Source: Paenibacillus whitsoniae
Lineage (GTDB): Bacteria > Bacillota > Bacilli > Paenibacillales > NBRC-103111
Direction of reading: 5' to 3'
Length of the DNA: 61,408 bases
NCBI RefSeq assembly: GCF_003955665.1
Contig: NZ_RXHU01000005.1
Span: 1 to 61,408 of the forward strand
Shown: positions 1 through 8,581 of the stretch, piece after piece
How positions within the stretch are numbered: position 1 is the first letter of the stretch
Layout: each line of letters begins with the position of its first letter
Position numbers and translations under genes: made by a program
Notes under the pieces: generated by a model
Database searches by the model: none
The model's input: the letters and a program-made list of their open reading frames with translations, nothing else
Told to the model about the DNA's origin: nothing

Positions 1-836
1 ATATTCTTCATCATTTCGTTAGCCATATTCATGCCCATCATCATGCCGGCCATGTCAGCAGCTGTACCGCCGCCATGCACCTTGCCCGATGAGATGCCAT
101 CTGTCATGCTCACCTGCTGATACCTTTGCAGATCGCCGATCATGCCCTGAGAAGCGGTCTTCGTAATCATATCCTGAATTTCTTGCGGATAATTGAAGCT
201 CATGACCTGAAACCCCGTGATTGCGATTCCGATGTCACTCATTTCCATGTCCAGATCCTCGCGAATCCCCCTCGCAATATCCGAGGCATTCGCCTGCAGA
301 TTGAACATGTCCTTGCCCTCGCGACTGATCCACTTCATCAGCAGCTGATCCAGCACAGCGGTCATTCGAATTTTGACATCCTCCACCAAATAACTTTGCT
401 TAATTCCCGCGACCTTATCGATCAGCACCATATAGTCATTCAGCTTAAAAGTGAACGTGCCGTTGGCGCGAATCGGCATCCCGCCCGGAAGCTGCGGCGT
501 CGGGATCAGGACCGGATTCTGCGTGCCCCATCTGACGGTAAATTCCTTCGTGTTCACGAACAGAACCTCGACCCGCAAGCCGCTGTTGAAGCCGAATTTG
601 AAGCCCTTCAATGTCGATAGGAAAGGAATGATTTCCGAATCGATGCTGAATGACCCTTCCTCCTGGAAAATCCCTTCCACCTTGCCGTTATTGATGAAAA
701 TCGCATCCTGCCCGGATCGAATGATAAGCTTGCTCCCCTTTTTAATTTCCCGGTTGCTCCACTTCCAGAAAATCATATCATCCCTGAATTCTTCCCATTC
801 CACCACGTTTGAAAATTGATTTCCGAACAGTCCCAT
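1..836 (-). CDS. ydjI: SPFH-domain protein, YdjI-like (3' part beyond window)
   Basis: The minus-strand frame opens with ATG at 836 (MGLFGNQFSNVVEWEEF) and stays open to the window edge, so about 278 N-terminal residues are visible and the C-terminus is missing. It begins with the short beta-rich lead of the YdjI/virion-core-like SPFH family (REIKKGSKLIIRSGQDAIF), followed by the SPFH body, and reaches a Met/Gly-rich stretch (MAGMMMGMNMANEMM) that in relatives precedes a zinc ribbon. It is the last visible gene after pspA, ydjG and ydjH, the same order as in Bacillus subtilis, where the operon responds to envelope stress. Likely role: membrane-associated scaffold partner of PspA. Family identity is confident; function is inferred. 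Confidence 0.9.
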   Translation of the reverse strand, partial: MGLFGNQFSNVVEWEEFRDDMIFWKWSNREIKKGSKLIIRSGQDAIFINNGKVEGIFQEEGSFSIDSEIIPFLSTLKGFKFGFNSGLRVEVLFVNTKEFTVRWGTQNPVLIPTPQLPGGMPIRANGTFTFKLNDYMVLIDKVAGIKQSYLVEDVKIRMTAVLDQLLMKWISREGKDMFNLQANASDIARGIREDLDMEMSDIGIAITGFQVMSFNYPQEIQDMITKTASQGMIGDLQRYQQVSMTDGISSGKVHGGGTAADMAGMMMGMNMANEMMKN

Positions 837-901
837 TATAGGCTCATCCCTTCTATATTCAGCATGTCATTCGTTCATTATCAAGCAGTCGTTCTAGGAA
901 G

Positions 902-1699
902 TTAGAAAGAACCTTTGCTTCCACTGTGCGAATGGCCGCCACTACTAACGCCACCACCACCGCCGCCTGAACCGCCGCCATCGTTCTTCGAAATTTTGCT
1001 TTTCGTTATCGTTGTTCGAATGTACTGATCCGCATGATCCAGTACGGCTGATGTGCCTGAATCCTCATACGTTGCCCGGTTCACCGTAATCCGGCCGCCG
1101 GAGCGGTAAACCATGATGCCGACGATCAGCCCTCCGATGATGACAGCCGCTCCCACCTGAAACCAAAGGGCAAATAAGAGGTTATCCGGATTTACGCCGG
1201 GTTTATACCCCATATATTTATGTGCAAGTGTCATATACCGTTCAAAAGCCTGTTTATAATGCCCGCTCGTCAAATCCGGCGAAATCGCCTCTCTGATTAG
1301 ATCCAGCCTGCCGCTGTCGAGGGAATCTTCCGCTTTCGCAAAGCCAGCCAAGTAAACCTGCCGATTCTTCATATCCATCGTCAAGATGACGGCATTGCCG
1401 TGAGCCTTATCATAACCAGGTGCTTGATCGTCATAAAAATCCTCTGTGATCCGCTGAACATCCTGGTTCGCTTGGTTCGTCGAAGTAAAAATAATGATGT
1501 CCGTCTTTCTTTCGGCCCCATATTGATTAGCCAAAGCGTTCAGCTCAGCTTTATCCTGCTGGCTAAGCAGATTCGCTTGATCATAGATCAGATTTTTGGA
1601 CTCAACTGCCGCCGCTGTGGACCCGATGGGTATCGTCAAGCCTGCCAAACAGCCAACGAACAGGTAGAAAGCTGCGAGAATCCCGACATATTTTCTCAT
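902..1699 (-). CDS. ydjH: TPM-domain membrane protein, YdjH-like
   Basis: About 265 residues. The ATG at 1699 is chosen because it overlaps the ydjG stop by ATGA and follows a GGAGG ribosome site; a longer open frame upstream lies inside ydjG. Order: N-terminal signal/membrane segment (residues 1-26), a TPM domain (YDQANLLSQQDKAELNALAN, then DIIIFTSTNQ), a transmembrane helix near residues 180-200, and a Gly/Ser-rich tail (GGGSGGGGGG) typical of secreted TPM proteins. The TPM family includes phosphatase-like and photosystem-repair proteins; its role in this operon is unknown. Translational coupling to ydjG suggests the products act together at the membrane. Confidence 0.9.
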   Translation of the reverse strand: MRKYVGILAAFYLFVGCLAGLTIPIGSTAAAVESKNLIYDQANLLSQQDKAELNALANQYGAERKTDIIIFTSTNQANQDVQRITEDFYDDQAPGYDKAHGNAVILTMDMKNRQVYLAGFAKAEDSLDSGRLDLIREAISPDLTSGHYKQAFERYMTLAHKYMGYKPGVNPDNLLFALWFQVGAAVIIGGLIVGIMVYRSGGRITVNRATYEDSGTSAVLDHADQYIRTTITKSKISKNDGGGSGGGGGGVSSGGHSHSGSKGSF

Positions 1700-2730
1700 A
1701 GAAACCCGCCTCCCATCATCCAAGCGACAACCTTCAAGGACAAGAAAGAAACAGCAGATATGCCTGCAAACCATGCGGTTACCTTCGCCTTGCTGAGCGG
1801 GGGTTTACCCACGACCTTCCCCGTCTGACCATTCATTGCGAACGTGTATTCCGTCCGGTTAAAATTGTATTTCACCATCCATACAGGAAGCAGGACATAG
1901 TCGGCGTGTTTCAATTTCGTCTGAATTTGCTTGTCGGTATAGCTGACACTGTTGTACCCGGATACCGTCGAAGAAATATAAGCATCGATATAGGAACTGA
2001 TTTTTTCCTTGGCGCGAGGGAATAGCTGTTCATCGGTATAGCTGTATTTCTCCGCTACATAACCGGCTAGATACGGCGTCTTGAACGTTTTCAATTCCTC
2101 GTATGGAAAAGGCTCCAGTTTATCCATCAGTTCATCGTTCATTTTCTCTGCTGCATCGACCGGCAGCCGGGCATAATCCAGACGAATTTTGCGATAGAAG
2201 TTAAAATGCTGCGTTTCCGTATATTGATAATCACTATCCGCATAGACCCTGACCTTGGTCCCCTGGCCATGCACCTCAATGCTGTTATGCAAATCATACA
2301 GCCAGAAAGGGACGTACATCCCCGTTATTCCCGCTATGCGATCTGCTGTCATAAAACCTTTGGGCGTCAGCAAGCCGTTCCTGCACCATTTCTTGAACGC
2401 TGCCGTCGCCGCCTCCTTCGTGATGGAGAAGGGAATCACCATCACCGGCGCATAATGACCGGTCAACCGGTCGCTCAGCATCACGGCGGAACCGCAAAAA
2501 CTGCAAGCCGTTGCGCTCGTCTCCGGTTCCGTCACAATGACCGCTCCGCAGCTGGTGCAGTGATACTCCTTCACCTCATTTTCCGCAAACGTCACCTTCC
2601 TCAGCGGATCGGGAATTTGCTCGATATTCTCCTGTCGCCCGCAGCCGGTGCAAGATAATGTCCCTGTGACCGCATCGAAAACCATACCGCTGCCGCAGCT
2701 GGGGCACTTGTATTCAATAACCGCCTCCAT
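1696..2730 (-). CDS. ydjG: Zinc-ribbon membrane protein, YdjG-like
   Basis: 344 residues. The N-terminus has three CxxC pairs: CPSCGSG, CTGCGRQ and CTSCGAV, followed by CSFCGSA, which predicts two zinc ribbons in residues 9-85. A middle region (ITGMYVPFWLYDLH, then a Tyr-rich segment) matches the YdjG/TFIIB-like zinc-ribbon membrane family. A single hydrophobic segment ends the protein (AWFAGISAVSFLSLKVVAW). It lies 4 bp after pspA and overlaps ydjH by 4 bp, so the three are one translationally coupled operon. It probably links PspA to membrane partners, by analogy with B. subtilis; no catalytic residues are visible. Confidence 0.9.
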   Translation of the reverse strand: MEAVIEYKCPSCGSGMVFDAVTGTLSCTGCGRQENIEQIPDPLRKVTFAENEVKEYHCTSCGAVIVTEPETSATACSFCGSAVMLSDRLTGHYAPVMVIPFSITKEAATAAFKKWCRNGLLTPKGFMTADRIAGITGMYVPFWLYDLHNSIEVHGQGTKVRVYADSDYQYTETQHFNFYRKIRLDYARLPVDAAEKMNDELMDKLEPFPYEELKTFKTPYLAGYVAEKYSYTDEQLFPRAKEKISSYIDAYISSTVSGYNSVSYTDKQIQTKLKHADYVLLPVWMVKYNFNRTEYTFAMNGQTGKVVGKPPLSKAKVTAWFAGISAVSFLSLKVVAWMMGGGFL

Positions 2731-2734
2731 AGAT

Positions 2735-3433
2735 TCACCTCGACTTTAGTCTCTCCTTGATTGCTGCCAGCTCATCTTCCACACGGGTCGTCGCAGGTAC
2801 AGCCGTATCCGCGTTGGCATCCTTCTCGAGCTGAGCGATTAACACATCTATATCATCTTCCTGTCTGCCACCCCTAAGTTCGGCCAGCGCCATAGCTTCA
2901 TTTAACGCCAGGTTCGCTTGCTCTTCCATCGCGTTAAGCGCAGCGCGTGCACGTCCCGCAGCATCGTTGCCGGCATTGATTTGCTGCTGTACCTTGGCAG
3001 CCGCCATCTTGCCTTTCAGCTCCGCATACCGCGCCTCCAGCTGGGTTAAATCGGAAACCAGCTTCGTCTGCATCTGTTTCATCATCGCTGCTTTTGCGGA
3101 AGCTCGGGTATATGCGGCTTGCAGCTCTTCGCCTTTTTCCGCTTGCTTCGCCTTCTTTTCCAAAAACTTCAGCGCCTTCTCCTCTTCACCCGACTCTACG
3201 GACTTCTCAGCATACCGCTGCAGCTTCCTAACCTCGGTGATGCACTCGTCCAGCTCCCGCTTTGCCCTGCTCTCATCCGCCAGCATCGCAGCCGTCTCCG
3301 CTTTCACTTGGCCCAGATCACTGTTCAAGCTGCGCATATACGCATCCACAACCTTCTCTGGATCGTCAGCCCGGTCTAATAAGCCGTTCATATTGGCCTT
3401 CATCACGTCCCTAAACCTCGATAAGATCCCCAT
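2735..3433 (-). CDS. pspA: PspA/IM30 phage-shock protein A
   Basis: 232 residues, the usual PspA length. It opens with the family signature MGILSRFRDVMKANMNGLLD, continues with DDPEKVVDAYMRSLNSDLGQ, then long coiled-coil helices rich in Ala, Glu, Lys and Arg. PspA-type proteins bind damaged membranes and polymerise like ESCRT-III to limit proton leakage. AGGAGG precedes the ATG. It is first gene of the pspA-ydjGHI operon. In B. subtilis this operon is driven by SigW; here the clearest promoter is of SigA type (3469-3497), so stress control, if it exists, may differ. Confidence 0.96.
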   Translation of the reverse strand: MGILSRFRDVMKANMNGLLDRADDPEKVVDAYMRSLNSDLGQVKAETAAMLADESRAKRELDECITEVRKLQRYAEKSVESGEEEKALKFLEKKAKQAEKGEELQAAYTRASAKAAMMKQMQTKLVSDLTQLEARYAELKGKMAAAKVQQQINAGNDAAGRARAALNAMEEQANLALNEAMALAELRGGRQEDDIDVLIAQLEKDANADTAVPATTRVEDELAAIKERLKSR

Positions 3434-3468
3434 AACCCGTTCCTCCTTCGAAAGGTGTCATTGGTTTC

Positions 3469-3497
3469 AGTATAGCAGAAAATTCCACGATTTTTCA
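3469..3497 (-). promoter_or_regulatory. SigA-type promoter of pspA operon
   Basis: Minus strand TGAAAA (3497-3492), 17-nt spacer, extended -10 TGCTATACT (core 3474-3469), about 36 bp before the start codon. The -35 is weak but the extended -10 is good. Confidence 0.55.
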
Positions 3498-3520
3498 TAA
3501 AGTGGGCGTAAAGAGAAGGC

Positions 3521-3551
3521 AAAAGGACAGCCGTTTGGGGGCTGTCCTTTT
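3521..3551. terminator. Bidirectional terminator between pspA promoter and kinase 3' end
   Basis: Perfect 12-bp stem AAAAGGACAGCC / GGCTGTCCTTTT with a 7-nt loop. A-tracts on one side and T-tracts on the other allow function in both directions; it mainly ends the upstream kinase transcript. Confidence 0.75.
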
Positions 3552-3630
3552 GAAAGAATAGGGGGTGAGCATCGCTTGGCAAACATTGCACCCATTTCAA
3601 TCTTACACTGGCTTGTTTCTGCTGAACCCG

Positions 3631-5823
3631 TCACCCCTCCGCGCGCTCCGCCAACTCGAGGCGCTTCTCGAACACGGCGATCACCTTGAACTGATCGCCG
3701 TCGATGTCGATAGCGAGCGTGCCGCCCTGCAGCTCGACAATGCTTCTGGCGATGGCGAGGCCGAGGCCCGAGCCTTCGGTCTGCCGCGACTGATCGCCGC
3801 GCTTGAAGCGCTCGAACAGCTCCTGCGCGTCGAAATTCAGCTCGTGCTGGGAGATATTTTGGATGATGAAGGTGATGCGCTCGGCATCTTCCATCAGGGA
3901 CACATACACCCGGGTGCCCGGCAAGGCGTATTTGAGCGCGTTGGCGATGAGGTTCTCGAAGACGCGCCACGTTTTCTTGCCGTCCAGCATCGCATACATG
4001 TGCGGGTAGGGCACGTTCACGCGAAAGGTCAGCGAAGACGCCTCGATCTTATCGCTGAACTCGGCCAGTGCTTGCGTGAGCAGCGCGGCGACGTCGACTT
4101 TTTCCCAGTAAAGCTCGGTTGCGCCGCTGGCCATTTTGGACGCTTCGAACAGGTCTTCGATAAGCACTTTAAGCCGCTGCGTTTTCCGGTCGAGCACCTC
4201 CAGATAGTGGGCGGACTGCTCGCCAGACAAGCCTTCTTTTTTCAGCAGATCCACGTAGTTAATAATGGACGTCAACGGCGTCTTGAGGTCGTGGGAGACG
4301 TTCGTGATGAGCTCGGTTTTGAGCCTGTCGCTCACCCTCTGCTTTTCCAGCGATAGTTGGAGCCCGTATTTCATATTGTTGATATGCATGGCCATACGGG
4401 AGAGTTGCCCCCGCCCCTTAGCGGGCAGCATCACATCGAAATTCCCCTGCGCCATCTGCTCCACGCCTCGGATCATGGCCCGCAGCTGTTTCACCTTGCG
4501 CATCAGATAAGGGAGCACGATGAGCAGGAACAGAATGTACCAAGCGAACGTGAAGACGACAACGACAGCTTCCGCTTCGGAGGCTGCGACCACCACCGGC
4601 AAAAAGCCCATGATGCCGACGATCAGCGTGAACACCAGCAGTTTGAACCACAAGCCACGCTGCTCCAACGAGTCCTGAAGTGTGTGCCAGAACGAGGACG
4701 TCAAGCTGCGCTGCCATTCCCAAGCCAGCATTTCCGGGTCCTGGAGCAGCTTTACCGCCCCGCGCAGACCGCTGCAGACGATCAGCAGCAGCACAGCCGC
4801 AAGCGCCACAACGAGTACCTGATACAAACTGACGTACGTCGGCGCTGCGTAAAAGATGTCATTTTCCATCACCACGCCGAACAGCGCAGCCCCTGCAATA
4901 AACGTCGCCCATGCCCGAACGTCGAGTGGAAACACGCGGGCCATCACCCTATGGTAGACTTCCGTGCTGAAGTCGGCCCTGCGATATTTGGCAACATACG
5001 CGCTCAACCCCAAGGTTAGGAGGAGAATGCCGATAAATATGTAGACAGAATTCTTGGCTTCCCGCTGCATCGAAAGGTACGAGAGATAGTCGCTTTGTAT
5101 ATTCCCGCTACCGATAGTCGGATATAGAATATAGAGCGTGCCCCTCATGGGGTCCGCCCCATAAGCGTTCAAATAGCGCAGTTCCCGGCTCGGCAGCTCC
5201 ACGGTATGCATCATGCTGCGCTGCGCCTGCGCCTTCTGCCACACATCGTTCGACACGTTGCTGAACGTTTCCGCCGTTCTTTCATTTTTCACCGTGTAGT
5301 ACACGGAGGTTTTATAGCTGTCCAGGTTTTTCCTTGCTACAGCAAATTCTTTTTGCTTCGCCTCGACGGCGGCTTTGAACTTTTCCTCGAACGCTGCATT
5401 CTTCTCCTTCGTCAGCTCCTGCAGCTTCGCGTCCATCTCGGCCTCGAGCCGATCTACTTCGTCGTTGTCTCCACGGTTCTTGGCGGTGTCGATCCGCGAA
5501 TCGTATTTCTGCTGGATGTTGTTCCAACGATCCTGCACTAAACGCTGCGCATCCTGCTCCAAATTGTAGTAGCTGTTGTTGCCGATCTGCTCTTCTCGCG
5601 ATTTCTCGCTGAAATGCGGCGCTTCGATATGCACCTGCTGAATCAGGGCATACAGATTGCTGATTTCGCGCTGGAAATCCGCGCTTTTAAAGTACGCGTC
5701 CGCCCCAAAATACTTGCTGTCCCGATACACATTCGCCGCGGCGAACAGCGTCAGCGTCCACATCACAACGACTGCGCCGAGCAGGACGAGCGAGACCGAT
5801 CTACTTCTCCATTTTGTAACCAA
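3631..5823 (-). CDS. HAMP-containing sensor histidine kinase
   Basis: About 730 residues. Order: N-terminal helix (residues 8-30), a large extracellular helical region rich in Glu/Lys (to about 260), several further membrane helices (about 260-435), a HAMP-like linker, HisKA with NVSHDLKTPLTS (phospho-His near 511), and HATPase_c with the N box NLIANALKYA and G box GSGLGLAIA. The frame starts with TTG at 5823, 23 bp inside the preceding response-regulator gene; no ATG fits before the first membrane helix (next Met is residue 21), so TTG initiation with translational coupling is likely. It forms a two-component system with the 5801-6526 regulator. Stimulus unknown. Confidence 0.9.
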   Translation of the reverse strand: MVTKWRSRSVSLVLLGAVVVMWTLTLFAAANVYRDSKYFGADAYFKSADFQREISNLYALIQQVHIEAPHFSEKSREEQIGNNSYYNLEQDAQRLVQDRWNNIQQKYDSRIDTAKNRGDNDEVDRLEAEMDAKLQELTKEKNAAFEEKFKAAVEAKQKEFAVARKNLDSYKTSVYYTVKNERTAETFSNVSNDVWQKAQAQRSMMHTVELPSRELRYLNAYGADPMRGTLYILYPTIGSGNIQSDYLSYLSMQREAKNSVYIFIGILLLTLGLSAYVAKYRRADFSTEVYHRVMARVFPLDVRAWATFIAGAALFGVVMENDIFYAAPTYVSLYQVLVVALAAVLLLIVCSGLRGAVKLLQDPEMLAWEWQRSLTSSFWHTLQDSLEQRGLWFKLLVFTLIVGIMGFLPVVVAASEAEAVVVVFTFAWYILFLLIVLPYLMRKVKQLRAMIRGVEQMAQGNFDVMLPAKGRGQLSRMAMHINNMKYGLQLSLEKQRVSDRLKTELITNVSHDLKTPLTSIINYVDLLKKEGLSGEQSAHYLEVLDRKTQRLKVLIEDLFEASKMASGATELYWEKVDVAALLTQALAEFSDKIEASSLTFRVNVPYPHMYAMLDGKKTWRVFENLIANALKYALPGTRVYVSLMEDAERITFIIQNISQHELNFDAQELFERFKRGDQSRQTEGSGLGLAIARSIVELQGGTLAIDIDGDQFKVIAVFEKRLELAERAEG

Positions 5824-6526
5824 CGCCCCACACCACCTTCAAATATTTCGGATCTTTCGGATTAATTTCGATTTTTTCCCGGATTCTTCGAACATGCACA
5901 GCTACGGTGTTTTCGGCGTTAAAGGCAGGATCCTTCCATACCTTCTCGTAAATTTCGTCAATTGAAAAAACACGGCCTTTGTTCACCATCAGCAGCTCCA
6001 AAATTTTGAACTCCGTCGGGGTCATGCGAACCTCTTCACCGTCCACCGTGACTTCCTTCGTCACCTGGTTGAGGACAAGCCCTCGCACGCAGAGTTCCCC
6101 GGTTTCGGAGGCCTCCACCCCGTAATGCCCAAGCGCCGTGTAGCGTCTCAGCTGCGACTTCACCCTGGCGATCAGCTCCAGCGGATTGAACGGCTTCGTC
6201 AAATAATCGTCGGCGCCCACGTTCAGCCCGAGAATTTTGTCCGTGTCCTCTGTTTTCGCCGAAAGCATGAGGATCGGCACGTTGCAGGTTTCCCTGATTT
6301 TGAACGTCGCCTGAATCCCGTCCATCTGCGGCATCATGATGTCGAGGATCACCAGATGAATCTCCTTCTCCTCCAGCATTCGGATCGCTTCGCGTCCATT
6401 GTTGGCCTTGACGACCTCCATGCCTTCGCCTTTCAAGTAGATTTCAATCGCTTCCTGAATGTCGACATCGTCGTCGACCACTAGCACCTGGTATTTCGTC
6501 ACGTTCCACGCACCCTTTTCCATCAT
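5801..6526 (-). CDS. OmpR-family response regulator
   Basis: 241 residues: receiver domain (VLVVDDD, phospho-acceptor Asp about 62 in LVILDIMMPQMDG, Lys in YLTKPF) and C-terminal winged helix ending VWGVGYKMEK. It precedes and overlaps its cognate kinase gene by 23 bp. A purine-rich GGGAGTAGAGAG precedes the ATG; a GTG at residue 9 is an alternative start. The nearest B. subtilis type is the group that senses envelope or cell-wall stress, but no target can be assigned. It is transcribed away from the small gene at 6708-6962. Confidence 0.93.
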   Translation of the reverse strand: MMEKGAWNVTKYQVLVVDDDVDIQEAIEIYLKGEGMEVVKANNGREAIRMLEEKEIHLVILDIMMPQMDGIQATFKIRETCNVPILMLSAKTEDTDKILGLNVGADDYLTKPFNPLELIARVKSQLRRYTALGHYGVEASETGELCVRGLVLNQVTKEVTVDGEEVRMTPTEFKILELLMVNKGRVFSIDEIYEKVWKDPAFNAENTVAVHVRRIREKIEINPKDPKYLKVVWGVGYKMEK

Positions 6527-6661
6527 TTCTCTCTACTCCCTGTGCAAGCCTAATGTTAATCCAAACAATTTACGAAAAATCGGATATAATTCTTACGAAT
6601 TTATGAAGAGGAGTCCGTTATGTAGGTTGGTAGAGTTAGTGTAGCATAGGCGGACAAGCCG

Positions 6662-6692
6662 AAAAACCCCCGAACCGATTGCGATTCGAGGG
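6662..6692 (-). terminator. Terminator of the 84-aa gene
   Basis: Minus strand stem CCCTCGAA / TTCGGGGG (8 bp, one G-T pair) followed by TTTTTC, located just after the 6708-6962 gene. Confidence 0.75.
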
Positions 6693-6707
6693 CTGGTACT
6701 AAAAATC

Positions 6708-6962
6708 CTATTGCAAATTGTTAAGCCGATTCACTTCCTCATCAAGTGCTTCATTGGCCTGTTGGACCTCAGGGCGATCAGACTGATCGTTGAGTTGGAC
6801 AAGTGCATTGTTCGCTTGCTCAATGGCGTTCAACGCCTCAACCTCCGTCTGTGCTGTCGGATGCGACAGTGCGTGGGACACGGCGTTGTGCGCGTTTTCG
6901 ACCGAGTTTTGCGCGGAAGAAATCGGGTTTTGGGCTTGTAGACTGGAATCTTGTTGCGACAT
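6708..6962 (-). CDS. Small Gln/Asn/Ala-rich protein of unknown function
   Basis: 84 residues, no signal peptide and no membrane segment. Composition is rich in Gln, Asn, Ala and Ser with heptad-like runs (SAQNSVENAHNAVSHAL, then EQANNALVQL and VQQANEALDEEV), so it probably forms a helical or coiled-coil peptide. I do not recognise a family. It has its own terminator (6662-6692). An AGGAGG 13 nt upstream of the ATG sits in the 3' arm of a leader hairpin (6977-7015), which could control translation. Coding potential is supported by that dedicated terminator and the charged, regular sequence. Confidence 0.7.
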   Translation of the reverse strand: MSQQDSSLQAQNPISSAQNSVENAHNAVSHALSHPTAQTEVEALNAIEQANNALVQLNDQSDRPEVQQANEALDEEVNRLNNLQ

Positions 6963-6976
6963 AGTTCGTCAGCGAC

Positions 6977-7015
6977 CTCCTCAAGCATAATGGCATACCT
7001 TGCTAGGTTGAGGAG
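6977..7015 (-). promoter_or_regulatory. Leader hairpin that could hide the ribosome site
   Basis: On the minus strand CTCCTCAA (7015-7008) can pair with TTGAGGAG (6984-6977), which contains the AGGAGG ribosome site of the 84-aa gene. Eight base pairs, 23-nt loop. Confidence 0.4.
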
Positions 7016-7131
7016 TTTGGCTTCATTTTATGCGTGGATGGCTGCATGCAGATCCGGCTTCTGCTTGGTCGCGATTTCACAGAGCACCGACAGGTTTCCA
7101 ACAACACCGCCGGTCGATATGCGCGGCGACT

Positions 7132-7737
7132 TTACTTGGCAGGCACAGTGGACGCTTGTCCGCCTTGAGTTTGCCCGCCGGTGCCGCCAGGTCCCCCTTG
7201 GCCTTGTCCTTGGCCTTGACCTTGGCCGCCCGCTCCGCCTTGTCCCTGGCCAGGCCCTCCTTGCCGCTGCCCGCCGAATTGTTGTTGGCCATTTGACCCG
7301 CCACCAGGTCCGCGGAACTGCCCCATACCTGGCCCGCCCTGCATGTCGCGGTGCACCATTTTACCGCCAAGATGGCCGGTGTAGCTCACAAGCACCACCA
7401 CGGCAAGCGACAGGATCAGATAGATCACGTTCTGGCCAAGCTCCAGCTTCTTCCACACGAGAAAACCGACACGAACCACCGCCAATACAATCGACAGCAG
7501 CATCGTGATCTGTGCGAATTTTTCATGCGCGCCGACTCCCGGATTCGGAGAGTCCGGTCCTGTCAGCACACTGGCGATTGCGCCAAGCGCGCCCACGACC
7601 AAGCAGAGCATGCCGGCCGCATGCCATTCGTTCTTCCTGAAGATCAGCGCCAATACGTCAAATACAAAACTAAAAATCAAAAGTGCAATCGGAACGTGCG
7701 TAAAAATAAAATGCGCATTTTTAATGATATAGTCCAC
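7132..7737 (-). CDS. DUF2231-like membrane protein with Gly/Gln-rich tail
   Basis: 201 residues. Four predicted membrane helices occupy residues 10-130; the opening IFTHVPIALLIFSFVFDVLA and the later SYTGHLGGKMVH resemble DUF2231 membrane proteins, whose conserved His residues may bind metal or haem. From about residue 132 a low-complexity Gly/Gln/Pro tail follows (GQGQGGAGG-type repeats). GGAGGTGTCGCAGTGGACTAT precedes the frame; the first ATG gives MDYIIKNAHF. The tail should be exposed at the cell surface or cytoplasm and may vary in length through DNA slippage. Transcription probably starts at the promoter with overlapping dyad at 7769-7807. Confidence 0.75.
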   Translation of the reverse strand: MDYIIKNAHFIFTHVPIALLIFSFVFDVLALIFRKNEWHAAGMLCLVVGALGAIASVLTGPDSPNPGVGAHEKFAQITMLLSIVLAVVRVGFLVWKKLELGQNVIYLILSLAVVVLVSYTGHLGGKMVHRDMQGGPGMGQFRGPGGGSNGQQQFGGQRQGGPGQGQGGAGGQGQGQGQGQGGPGGTGGQTQGGQASTVPAK

Positions 7738-7768
7738 TGCGACACCTCCGCCAATTGGAAAATACTAC

Positions 7769-7807
7769 ACACTACATAGTGTAGTGTTTGTGGGGAGGGC
7801 TTGTCAA
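7769..7807 (-). promoter_or_regulatory. Promoter with overlapping operator dyad (DUF2231 gene)
   Basis: Minus strand TTGACA (7807-7802), 18-nt spacer, TACACT (7783-7778). The -10 is buried in the dyad ACACTAC/GTAGTGT (7769-7787, 5-nt centre). The core CTACA-TAG-TGTAG resembles BlaI/MecI operators, apart from one extra spacer base; a BlaI-family gene lies at 9424-9840. Confidence 0.55.
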
Positions 7808-8581
7808 ATGTTTTATCTGGTTGCGAGATGATAGCATGTGATTGATCAGACACCTGGGTGCGATTGACAAGCTAGTTCTTGGGATTATGCTACTTATATG
7901 GGGCAAGAAATAGAAGGCTGGGTTCTGGCTAACGGGTGCCAGAGAGCTTATTTGGGCTCAAACGCCCTGAAAACAAACTTAACGGTTGCAACAATGGCTA
8001 TTTAGAGCAAAACCATTCCGAACTCGCCATTTCCGGACCAATAGCCTCGCCGGCAACCGTTAGGTGCGCATGACCACCCGTTTTACCTGATATAGCCACT
8101 CCTACAACCGTTAGACTGTCGGTCATAGCGACGAGCTACGTAGTTCCTGCAATTATGCAGGAATCGTCCCGCAACAACGGCATTTTCCGCAAAATGCCTG
8201 CGATAAAGCAGGTTTTAGGAGCTGAATCCGCTCAAAAAGCGGGTCCGGGCCAGAATGCCTGCAAAATCGATGGCATTTCATCGAAGCAAGAGCAGAGACG
8301 AGGAAATTCATGCAGATTCGCACGTTTGGATCACCCCCGATCCACATACACCTCTCTCGCATCCGGCTGCTCAGCGGCGCATGTCCGCCTCAAGCGCCGG
8401 CTGCCAAAGGCCTCCGGCCTGCCTGGCTGGGCGCATGGCGAGCGGGCCCGGCCCGCACTCGCGCTCGCCATGCAGCGTCGCCGCCCGAGGCGCTAGCACA
8501 AACAAGCCTAGCCCGAGCGTCAGCCAGGTCTAGGCCTCTTTGGTGTTGGGCGGCACAGCCCCCAACGTTTAAGCACAGGGG
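7808..8581. other. Long intergenic region without a supported gene
   Basis: 774 bp. The left part holds interspersed palindromic repeats (see 7979-8232). The right part (about 8340-8580) is GC-rich; open frames there on both strands show no start signals or family features. On the minus strand a hydrophobic stretch (TWLTLGLGLFVLAP) is readable near 8530-8490 and might be a gene relic, but this is weak. Confidence 0.6.
7979..8232. repeat. Cluster of palindromic intergenic repeats
   Basis: TTAACGGTTGC (7979-7989) is matched in inverse by GCAACCGTTAG (8053-8063) and ACAACCGTTAG (8104-8114). Inside the first pair GGCTAT and ATAGCC also pair. Further right are the hairpins TTCCTGCA/TGCAGGAA (8143-8162) and GGCATTTT/AAAATGCC (8179-8198). 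A similar TGCA hairpin recurs at 11812-11830. This resembles REP-like or MITE-like repeat families. Confidence 0.6.

Noticed and set aside
3464..3469. SigW-like -35 (TGAAAC) before pspA
   Set aside because: A -10 at SigW spacing would fall on the ribosome site, too close to the start codon; the overlapping SigA-type promoter fits better.
2967..3500. 177-codon frame antisense to pspA
   Set aside because: Shadow of the Lys/Glu/Ala-rich coiled-coil gene; Ser/Phe-rich product without a start signal.
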